Position numbers and translations under genes: made by a program | Part shown: one piece after another, positions 56,478-64,000 of the stretch | Position numbering within the stretch: the first letter of the stretch is position 1 | Layout: each line of letters begins with the position of its first letter | Notes under the pieces: model-generated | Told to the model about the DNA's origin: nothing | What the model saw: only the letters and a program-made list of their open reading frames with translations | Database searches by the model: none | Assembly (NCBI RefSeq): GCF_048544455.1 | Contig: NC_133537.1 | Span: 309,603,738 to 309,667,737 of the forward strand | Origin: Silene latifolia | Taxonomy: Eukaryota; Streptophyta; Magnoliopsida; Caryophyllales; Caryophyllaceae | Length of the DNA: 64,000 nucleotides | Direction of reading: 5' to 3'

Positions 56478-57934
56478 TGTAACGCCCCGTAAACAACAGG
56501 AGTACAAAATGATATGTTTTATTAATAGCAGCGAAAATTACAGAGCGTTACCGCCGTATTTCCCCATACAGAGAAATACAAGGCTTAAATTATTCTTTAG
56601 TACAACCAAATAATTAGTAACAAGTCTTATTGCTAAGATTATATTATTATGATACATTATTCTTATTCTATTTTCTTGCGTCAACCTCACTCATGCCCTT
56701 CCCTGTTTCCTGTACCTGAAAAAGATTAATAAAATAAAGGGTCAACCAACCACAGGTTGAGTATATTTCCCATAACCTTCAACTCAAATTAATATTATTC
56801 GGGTCATTATTATTGAACAAGGCCACATTACGGAGCCGAGACTCCCTTAGACTATGCCCTCCTCCGTGTACATAGGATAACAATCTTTTCCTCTTTTTCT
56901 CTTTTTCTCTTTTTCTCTTTTTCTTTTTCTCTTTTTTCTTTGTTTATTCGGATATAACGGGGCGGAGCCAATTGCCGAGTCCCCTGCCGAGCCCAATTCA
57001 AAGCTCACGTCCATGTACACGGGATAAAATAATAATGTGGTCTGGTCCGTTTCAATAATAATATCCCCGGATGCTACATTGGCCAAATGTACATCTTAGC
57101 GATGGTATTTTAACATTAACATTATCATGTGAGCATTATAACGTTAATTATTAACACAAAAAGTACCACAGTCATATCTCACGTAAACCACATTACGTAA
57201 ATTATACAAGTGTAACATAAATTTATCACATAAACAATCATTCACGTACATTATAATATTAGTTAAGTAATTATGACGATAACTTACTTACTCATTACAT
57301 TAACTTAAGATGAAAGGGTAGGAAATATACCTTTTACAATTGTTCAAGTACCCCGAATACTAGTCTTTATGCTCTAACTAGCTAGTTGGTTATTTTTGTT
57401 GTGTGTGCATGCATTTTCAGAGGGCTTTATGTCCTTTTATAATGAAATTAAGTCGGTGGAAATAGTGCCCTACCTTCCTACCTATGCCTTACGTGTGTTT
57501 TACCCTAGCCAAGTAAAACCTATGTACCATTCTACATTTGTACGTGGAAAGCATTCCAACCATGCACATATGTTATGTTGTTTCCCAAATTTGGACATGT
57601 GACGCAAAAGAACATATAATATGTTGTATTCTTTGTAAAATATCTAGATATTTTATCATACGGGTTATTTTCTTTGAGATAGGTTTAGTAAAAATTTCAC
57701 GAGTAAAATTATTATTGAATTGGATTTCAACCGAACTATTTTATTCTTATTTTAGTGTCTGACCTGTACTAGACTATCATGTCTTTTAAATTTTATTGGG
57801 TCAATATCTTCTTCCAGGTGGGATCCATTTCATTTTGTGCTCTCTCAACTCCACATTGATAAAATTTCTTTCCCTTTTCAGCGAATAATTTACTTAAATC
57901 TATTAAATAATATAATTTTATTCGGGATATCACA
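56478..57934 (-). repeat. Chromovirus 3' LTR
   Basis: In element sense TGTGATATCCCG...GGGCGTTACA, 1,457 bp. A pyrimidine tract of CTCTTTTT units at 56886-56942 is a microsatellite. No CGATCG-type palindrome cluster is visible. Confidence 0.85.
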
Positions 57935-57972
57935 TTCTACCCCCCTTAAAATAAGTTTCGTCCTCGAAACTT
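57935..57972 (-). other. Chromovirus polypurine tract and terminal hairpin
   Basis: On the minus strand: AAGTTTCG-AGGA-CGAAACTT (57953-57972), then ATTTTAAGGGGGGTAGAA next to the LTR. The stem differs from those of A, B and C by paired changes. Confidence 0.88.
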
Positions 57973-58136
57973 GGAGTATTACCTTATTGGAACAGATAAG
58001 GACATTGGCTTCGCATTTTTTGTTTTGTTTCCCAAGTTGCTTCTGTGTCATCGTGATATGACCACAAAACATTTACTAGTGGAATAACCTTGTTTTGAAG
58101 AGCCTTTTCTTTGTGATCTAAAATTTGAATCGGTTT
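57973..58136 (-). pseudogene. Chromodomain after a premature stop
   Basis: Directly after the TAA that ends the integrase frame, the same frame continues KPIQILDHKEKALQNKVIPL, then VNVLWSYHDDTEATWE. This is the chromodomain that marks chromoviruses and in known members targets integration through histone marks. The stop sits between integrase and chromodomain, so this copy would make an integrase without it. Confidence 0.75.
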
Positions 58137-59480
58137 TTATTCGTAGGTTAGGTCATCCCTAACTCGCACTGGAGGTAAATTAATGACGTGACTCGGGTCG
58201 GGGTCATACTTTCTTAGGAGTGACACATGAAAAACGTCATGGATTCTAGAAATTGCTATTGGAAGGGATAATATATAGGCAACATTTCCAACTTGCTCCA
58301 CTATCTCAAATGGTCCTATATATCTTGGGCTCAATTTTCTCTGTTTCCCGAATCTAATAACCCCCTTTGAAGGTGATACCTTGAGGAAAACTGAATCACC
58401 TACCTTGAATTCCACTTGTCGTCTCTTAGGGTCAGTATAACTCTTTTGACGACTCTGAGCAGTTCTCATTTTCCCTTGTATGAATTTTATCTTATCTGTG
58501 GTCTCTTGAATTATATCTGGTCCAATGATCCTCGACTTATCAATATCACTCCGACATATTGGAGATCTACATTTTCTCTGATACAAAGCCTCAAAAGGTG
58601 CCATTCCAATGCTAGCATGGTAACTATTATTGTATGAGAACTCTATCAAGGGCAAATGTTGTTCCTAAGACCCCTGAAATTCTAGGGCACATGCCCTCAA
58701 CAAATCCTCTAGGGTTTGAATTGTTCTCTCTGTCTGTCCATTGATCTGTGGATGAAAAGTCATACCAAAGTTCAAATGACTTCCTAGGGCATTTTGAAAA
58801 CTTTTCCAAAATTTTGCTAAAACGTTTGTGTCATGATCCAACACAATTGTTTTGGGAACTCCGTGTAATCTAACAATTTCTTTTATGTATTTCTTTGCCA
58901 ACTGTTCTGAGTTCCACGTGGTTTTTGTTGCTAAAAAGTGTGCACTCTTGGTTAATCGGTCTAAAATTACCCATATCTCATTCATTCCCTGGGCCGTCGG
59001 AGGTAATCCTGTCACAAAATCCATTGCTATTGACTCCCATTTCCATGTGGGAACATCTAAAGGCTGCAAAAGTTCTCCTGGCCTTTGATGTTCGATTTTT
59101 ACTTGTTGACAGGTTAGACATTTTGGATAAATTCTGGAATCTCCATTTCATATTATTCCACCAAAACATTTTGCGGAGGTCCTTGTACATTTTGTTACCC
59201 CCTGGATGAATCGAATATCGTGTGCAGTGAGCTTCCTCTAAAATCTTTTTCTTAAGGGTTTCATTATTAGGTACACACAACCGATATTGAAACCAAAGTG
59301 ACCCGTCATTTTGGATGATGAACCCATGGAATTTCCCTATCTTAACGTTCCTCCGAATCCTTTCTAATTGGGGGTCAATCTTTTGGGCCTCGTTTATTTC
59401 CTCGTTAAGGCTGGTCTCACTTCTAAGGCTCTTAGCTGCCAGACACAAACCTCGGCATCCGTTTCGGCACATAGATTTTT
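58137..59480 (-). pseudogene. Chromovirus integrase
   Basis: Catalytic core (58665-59069): WKWESIAMDFVTGLP carries the first Asp, TIVLDHDTNVLAKFW the second, and GQTERTIQTLEDLLRAC the Glu. C-terminal part (58137-58655): FSYNNSYHASIGMAPFEALY, KVGDSVFLKVSPSKGVIRFG, GPFEIVEQVG and HDVFHVSLLRKY, typical of the Tekay lineage with its GPF/GPY module. N-terminal zinc region (59000-59250): AHCTRYSIHPGGNKMY carries the two His, but the CLTCQQ pair of Cys is in another frame. One stop separates core and C-terminus. The protein would insert element DNA; this copy is dead. Confidence 0.88.
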
Positions 59481-60119
59481 ATTGTCTTCTTGGATGATGA
59501 TTTGCTCACCCATAAGCGAGTTAACAGTACGACGTTTACGGCTACGTGCATCCGCAACCACGTTTGCTTTAGCTGGGTGGTATTGGATGCCTATTTCATA
59601 ATCCTTGAGAAACTCAAGCCATTTAAGTTGTCTCATGTTAATCTCCTTTTTGGGTGAATAAGTATTTCAAGCTCTTGTGATCTGTGTAGATACGACACGA
59701 AACTCCATAAAGATAGTGTCTCCAAATGTTTAGTGCAAAGACCACAGGGCTAACTCCAAATCATGGGTAGGGTAGTTTTGTTCGTAAGGTTTTAGCTGTC
59801 TAGATGCATAAGCAATCACCTTCCCATTTTGCATTAACACGCAACCCAATCCTTGTTTTGAAGCATCGCTGAAAATTTCAAACCCGTCTGTGCCATTTGG
59901 AAGGGTAAGAACAGGTGCCGAGGTAAGTCATCTCTTAAGTTCACTAAATGCTTTTTCACATTTCTGACTCCACTCAAACTTGGTACTCATCTTTATAAGG
60001 TTTGTGAGTGGCTGGGCAATCTTTGAAAAATCCTCCACAAGGTGGCGATAATACCCTGCTAATCCCAAGAAGCTATGTACTTCCGTCACGTGTTTGGGTT
60101 TAGGCCAATTTATAATTGC
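59394..60119 (-). pseudogene. Chromovirus RNase H region
   Basis: The clearest part (59394-59636) reads LKWLEFLKDYEIGIQYHPAK, then ANVVADARSRKRR, the C-terminal end of RNase H before integrase. Between 59637 and 60119 similarity continues in pieces with stops. It would remove the RNA template during reverse transcription. Confidence 0.75.
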
Positions 60120-60410
60120 CTAAACCTTTTGGGGATCCACTTGCACAACTTTCTCTGAGATAACGTGCCCTAAGAAAACAACTTTGTTTAACCAAAACTC
60201 GCATTTCTTCAACTTAGCATATAACTTATTCTCCCTCAACGTCTCCAAGACTATTCTCAGGTGTTTACCATGCTCCTCTTTGGTTTTGGAATAGACAAGG
60301 ATGTCATCAATGAAAATAACCACAAATTTGTCCAAGTATGGCCTAAAGACTTTATTCATAAGATCCATGAAGACCGCAGGGGCATTGGTAAGACCAAAGG
60401 GCATAACTAC
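60120..60410 (-). pseudogene. Chromovirus reverse transcriptase fragment
   Basis: Reads [20 protein letters not shown], then [18 protein letters not shown] and [16 protein letters not shown]. The palm FIDD motif with both aspartates is intact, unlike the Athila relic at 38013. The N-terminal half of the polymerase is separated by the Athila insertion at 60411, where the frame breaks just upstream of MPFG. Confidence 0.88.
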
Positions 60411-61922
60411 TGATGCGTGTCATTTATATGATGTTTTACATCCCTTTTTACACGCATTTCAGAGCTCATTTGTGTAGTTTAAGCTACCATTTCCCCTATT
60501 TCCGTCTACTTTCGTGTTTTTGTATATTATTGCAGAAATGTGAAGAATTCAGCGGAAATCAAGCTAAATCCGTCCCCGAGTATCCTGCATTTCATTTGAC
60601 GTGAAGTATTCACTTAAGGAACGAGTTTGGTGCGCATTTCAAGGCCCAAAAGACAAATCCACGAGAAGTTAGAAGTCAAGTGTCAGCTACATCAGTCGAT
60701 CGACCACTGCCTTCAGTCGATCGACCAACCCACGGGTTCCGTAGCCTCTTGTTCAAAGATAGACCGATCGATCGATCATTCCCGATCGATCGACCAAACC
60801 GATACTTCAGACGTGAATTAAAAGATCGAGGAACTTGAAGCCCATTTTATCTAGGTTTTGGAAATAAGAGCTACGTTGTATTCTATATAACGTAAGCTAG
60901 GTATTCAGAATATGTATCAAATTTTTATTGAAGTTTAGCATACAGTTCTATAGGAAATAATTAGGGTTCCGAATATTGTTTCGTATACAAGTTACTTTTT
61001 GCATTCGTTTTCTGGATTCGATTCCTGCAACTCTTCCTTTCGGTATTCTCTTATTCTTGTTTCAGCTCATCCTTATTATCGTTGATAGTATAGAAATTGC
61101 TAGTTAGTTTCCCGAGGCCATAATTATCGTTTTATGATAATCTTTTATTCCGTTAATTCAAGCATGAAATCAGTAGTTTTAATCCTTAATATTATTGTTG
61201 TTTCCACTATAGTCATGAGTAGCTAATTTATTCGTGCTAGGATGTAGGGGATCTGTAGGATTAGGCGGCGTAGAATAGTAGACTGAAATCGCGTGTCAGT
61301 CGATCGACCGCCATACCTGGTCAATCGACTGGCCACGTGAGGTTTTCCCTTCGTTTTAATTGATTTAATTTCTATATTTGACGAATCGAGTGCACACGAC
61401 TAGTTGAATGTTTAGGATATGACTGACCCATTAGATCGAAAGATAGGGAAGGTTGATTGACCACCAATTAAAATGACTAAACTATGCTGAGATCGAAAGA
61501 TAGGTAAAGTTTAGGTTGTTAGTCACTTTTCAGGACGAAAGTCAGTATTAGTGATATTAGGGTCTTGTAGCGAGATCGAAAGATTCTACTTGTTAAGAGT
61601 GGACCGAGAGGACCTCTTGTTTTCCCGCCTCATGTGTTTGATTTAGACCTACTTAGTATGCTGCCGCCGAATCTATAGGTGAACCGACCATCCCAGTACC
61701 TTTCTTTTATCTGTTTTATCCGTTTATTTAGTTTTTTGTCTTTTATTGCCTATTTGCTATAGACCAAATCAACTCAACCCCCACATTCGTTACCTTAGAC
61801 TAGAATTAGACAATTATTAATTACATTCGCCTCCCTGTGGTTCGACCCTGTTACCACTAGCTTCTGTTAGTCTTAATAGGAAATATAAATATTATTTTTG
61901 GTACTCACTATGACGGGTATCA
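60411..61922 (+). repeat. 5' LTR of the right-hand Athila element
   Basis: 1,512 bp, TGATGCGTGTCATT...GACGGGTATCA. Palindrome clusters of the CAGTCGATCGAC type lie at 60691-60796 and 61294-61332. Confidence 0.85.
60691..60796. repeat. CAGTCGATCGAC and CGATCGATCG palindromes in the Athila LTR
   Basis: Two CAGTCGATCGACCA copies, then CCGATCGATCGATCA and CCGATCGATCGACCA. They lie 280-385 bases from the LTR start; two more sit at 61294-61332 (CAGTCGATCGACCG, GTCAATCGACTGG). Confidence 0.88.
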
Positions 61923-61927
61923 AATTT

Positions 61928-61945
61928 TGGCGCCGTTGCCGGGGA
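61928..61945 (+). other. Primer-binding site, tRNA-Asp
   Basis: TGGCGCCGTTGCCGGGGA, exact complement of the 3' end of plant tRNA-Asp, five bases after the LTR. Confidence 0.9.
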
Positions 61946-62048
61946 GGCAATTGTTCTAATTTTTAGTTGTTTTATTTTAGTCTGTTTCTTAGTTAAAGGG
62001 ACATTCGTTCCTTAAACTATTCTCATATTCTTCTTGTAGTTTCATCTT

Positions 62049-63069
62049 ATGCGCAGGTCACAGGGTGGTGAACTACTACCGATCAATCCTGAGATTGAAA
62101 AGACCCTACGTGAGTTGAGGCGATCATCTAGGATATTGCCGACAGAGGAAGAGCTGAGTACTCTGTCTAGTTACTACGAGAACGCTCTATTTGAGGAGGA
62201 TCCACATTCATCTCCAGTTTCTAATTCATCGGCTGAGACAGTCGCTTCTCCAGACTTTCTAGAAATGGCTGAAGAAGCAACTATTGCCAGTCACTCTGAG
62301 CCGACAGCTGCGAATCTCTATAAGGGATTTGCTTTACCAGGGACGGACCGGAAATTCGAGCCGAAGCCGTCCTATATCAACTTGGTTGAGAGAAACCAGT
62401 TTGGGGGAGCTGCGAATGAAGATGCAGCTAAGCATATGGAGACATTTATTGATTATTGCTGTTCCATACCCCCACCAACCGGTGTGACCCAGGACCAGGT
62501 GAAGGAGACCATGTTTATATTCTCTCTTTGTGATGCTGCAAGGGAGTGGTATAGAGACCTGGATCGAGCTGCCAGTGGGATAACTGATTGGAATTCGTTG
62601 GCCTTGGCGTTTTACAAGAAGTATTTTTCTGCCTCGAAGACCAATGCCATTAGAGCTCAGATCACGAGCTTTAAACAGGGCCCTGGTGAGAACTTTCATG
62701 AAGCATGGGTCCGTTTCAAGAAGTTGGTGCGAACCATTCCGCACCATGGATCCGAAAAGTGGAGTCTATGCAATCAATTCTATAATGGGCTGTATGACGA
62801 TCAGAGGGCTATCTTGGATGCTGCGGCCAGTGGCCGATTCCAGGAGAATATGGGAGAGACTAAGGGGTGGAAGATCATTGATGACTTAGCCACCCATAAA
62901 GCTGAGTATGGGAATTCCCGGGGGAATCAAAGGAGAAGTGCTGAATCTCCTTCTATGGCTGCACTTGAAGCTCTCACAGCTAGATTTGACAAGTACGAGT
63001 TGGGAGGAGCTTCGAAAGGAGGTATTTACCATGTAAATCTTTGTGTCGACGGTCCTTTAAATGTCTCGT
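62049..63069 (+). pseudogene. Athila gag, N-terminal and capsid part
   Basis: 340 open residues from MRRSQGGELLPINPEIEKTL. The retrotransposon gag domain covers about residues 105-250: NEDAAKHMETFIDYCCSIPP, FIFSLCDAAREWYRDLDRA, DWNSLALAFYKKYFSASKTN, FHEAWVRFKKLVRTIPHHG and QFYNGLYDDQR. Then KGWKIIDDLATHKAEY and ALEALTARFDKYE lead to the zinc knuckle, where the frame breaks at 63069. Function is particle assembly. Most of the sequence is intact, so the copy is young, but the break before the knuckle makes this a pseudogene unless it is a sequencing error. Confidence 0.88.
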
Positions 63070-64000
63070 AAAAGATGTGGAGCCGAGGGACATGTTTCAG
63101 AAAATTGTCCCAGTCCCTTTGAGTCTTGTGTTGCCTTTCAACATTATAGGTAGACAAACACTTACTATGAGCCGAACGTCCACCCAAACTTGAGGTGGAG
63201 TAGCCAAAATGTCTTAAATCCTACTCAAGCCCCACAGCAGCAGCAGCATCAAACTTATGTGCCCCCTCATAAGCAACAACAGTTTCAAAAACCTCCCTAT
63301 GTGCCGCAGCAGCAACAATCCCAAAATTCCGACTTTGCTGAGTTAAAGAATATGTTGCAAAAGGAGTCCCAAGCTAGAGAGGCCGGGATGAAACTACTAG
63401 AGAGCCAAATTGCTCAATTGGCTAGCAAGAGTACAACTCGAGCTCCGGGACACTTACCGACTTAGACGGACCAAAAAGAGACCCTTAATGCCATCACTTT
63501 GAGGAGTGGGTCTACCCTTGAGGGGCCCGTCATGGTCGAGGACCCTGCTGCAAAAGATGAGGCGAAACCGAGTCAAAGGAAAGCTGGAACGAACAGTGGA
63601 AAGAAAAAGGCGTCTACCAGGTATATCAGTCGATCGACTGATACACCCGGTCGATCGACTGAAGCGCGCAAGGAAACAACTTCTGGAACTGTAGAACTCA
63701 GTCGATCGACTGAGCAACATGGTCGATCGACTGAGGATGCTGCTGATAGTGAACCTTTTCGTCCTCCGATGCCCGATAACTTGAGGGATCACTTGTTTCG
63801 GGGTACGACTGCCCCAAAAATATTGATGTCAGACCCGACTGCTGATGGGTCCATTCCGGTTCCGAAGTACGACCCTATGTCAATTAATGGTTCACATTTG
63901 AGACGGTCTGAAGAAGGGTCAAGCTACAACAAGGAGAAGGTTGTGGACTTTCAGCCTAAGTCCACCGATGCCGGCATGAGAGATTTAGAGGAGAGGGCTA
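63061..64000 (+). pseudogene. Athila gag C-terminal part with palindrome-encoded peptides
   Basis: One frame to the right of the preceding one, it reads MSRKRCGAEGHVSENCPSPF, the second half of a zinc knuckle. A glutamine-rich linker (QAPQQQQHQTYVPPHKQQQF) and a coiled-coil-like stretch (SQAREAGMKLLESQIAQLA) follow, then NAITLRSGS, the usual Athila motif before protease. Two in-frame TAG codons interrupt it (after AFQHYR and after GHLPT). Beyond, four CGATCG palindromes are translated as SRSTD, GRSTE, SRSTE and GRSTE between 63620 and 63735. Confidence 0.78.
63626..63735. repeat. Four CGATCG palindromes within gag coding sequence
   Basis: TCAGTCGATCGACTGA (63626-63641), GGTCGATCGACTGA (from 63649), the 18-bp perfect palindrome CTCAGTCGATCGACTGAG (63697-63714) and GGTCGATCGACTGAGG (from 63721). 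Same core as in this element's LTR. Confidence 0.9.

Larger units (their letters stand above)
56478..60410 (-). mobile_element. Minus-strand Tekay-type chromovirus, 3' part
   Basis: From left to right: 3' LTR 56478-57934, polypurine tract and hairpin 57935-57972, chromodomain, integrase, RNase H and reverse transcriptase, cut at 60411 by an Athila LTR. The 5' part must lie beyond the Athila element, outside the window. It sits inside Tat gag; GTATT (56473-56477) should be one copy of its target duplication. Confidence 0.85.
60411..64000 (+). mobile_element. Right-hand Athila element, 5' part
   Basis: Inserted in the chromovirus polymerase; ACTAC (60406-60410) should be one copy of its target duplication. 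It contains 5' LTR 60411-61922, primer site 61928, gag from 62049, and runs off the window. Confidence 0.88.

Noticed and set aside
56847-57086. Lysine/arginine-rich minus-strand frame
   Set aside because: A CTTTTT-type microsatellite inside the chromovirus LTR.

Overview
The window looks like a stretch of a large, transposon-rich flowering-plant nuclear genome, most likely a eudicot. I cannot name the species. The evidence is one clear single-copy-type nuclear gene (the ribosome-biogenesis factor NIP7, with plant telo-box motifs in front of it) surrounded by plant-specific retroelement lineages: Athila, Tat/Ogre, Tekay-type chromovirus and Copia. There are also Helitrons and terminal-inverted-repeat DNA elements. 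Only about 0.6 kb of 64 kb is convincing host coding sequence.

Left part (1-13941). A minus-strand Athila element runs off the left edge (gag, tRNA-Asp-type primer site, LTR 819-1999). Next comes a large inverted-repeat DNA element (2961-13941) whose imperfect 9-bp flanks suggest a Mutator-like insertion. It has received a complete LTR element, here called element A (3883-11027, duplication GAAAC on both sides). Its right arm has received a second inverted-repeat element, which in turn contains a mini-Helitron.

Gene part (13942-19221). NIP7 (14232-14804) begins only about 290 bp from the transposon edge. Its 3' flank holds diverged local duplications but no further gene that I can support.

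Middle (19222-34029). A minus-strand Tat element with a 37-bp tandem array beside it is followed by a decayed Copia element whose 3' LTR (27621-29192) carries a 288-bp mini-Helitron. After an LTR fragment comes a second minus-strand Tat element of another family, with its LTR at 31605-34029.

Right part (34030-64000). This is a deep stack of insertions. A plus-strand Athila gag/pol relic is cut by a reverse LTR, a solo LTR, a Tekay-type LTR and a Tat element. That Tat element (39708 onward, gag at 55753-56477) contains element B (42492-49847, duplication ATACC), element C (50079-53913, duplication CCTTC) and a minus-strand chromovirus (from 56478). The chromovirus is itself cut at 60411 by a younger plus-strand Athila element that leaves the window.

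The most unusual signal cuts across families. Nearly every LTR family here carries its own short GC-rich palindrome, repeated in clusters: CTCGATCGAG in the left Athila, TACTCG(A/G)CCGAGTA in A, TACTCGATCGAGTA in B, CAGTCGATCGACTG in the right Athila (including inside its gag coding region), a GCAGCA/TGCTGC arm pair in one Tat, and three-base-loop hairpins in C. A, B, C and related LTR fragments also share three small RNA-type hairpins, two of which show compensatory base changes. A and B have intact ends and very similar LTR pairs but no gag or pol, so they were probably mobilised in trans.
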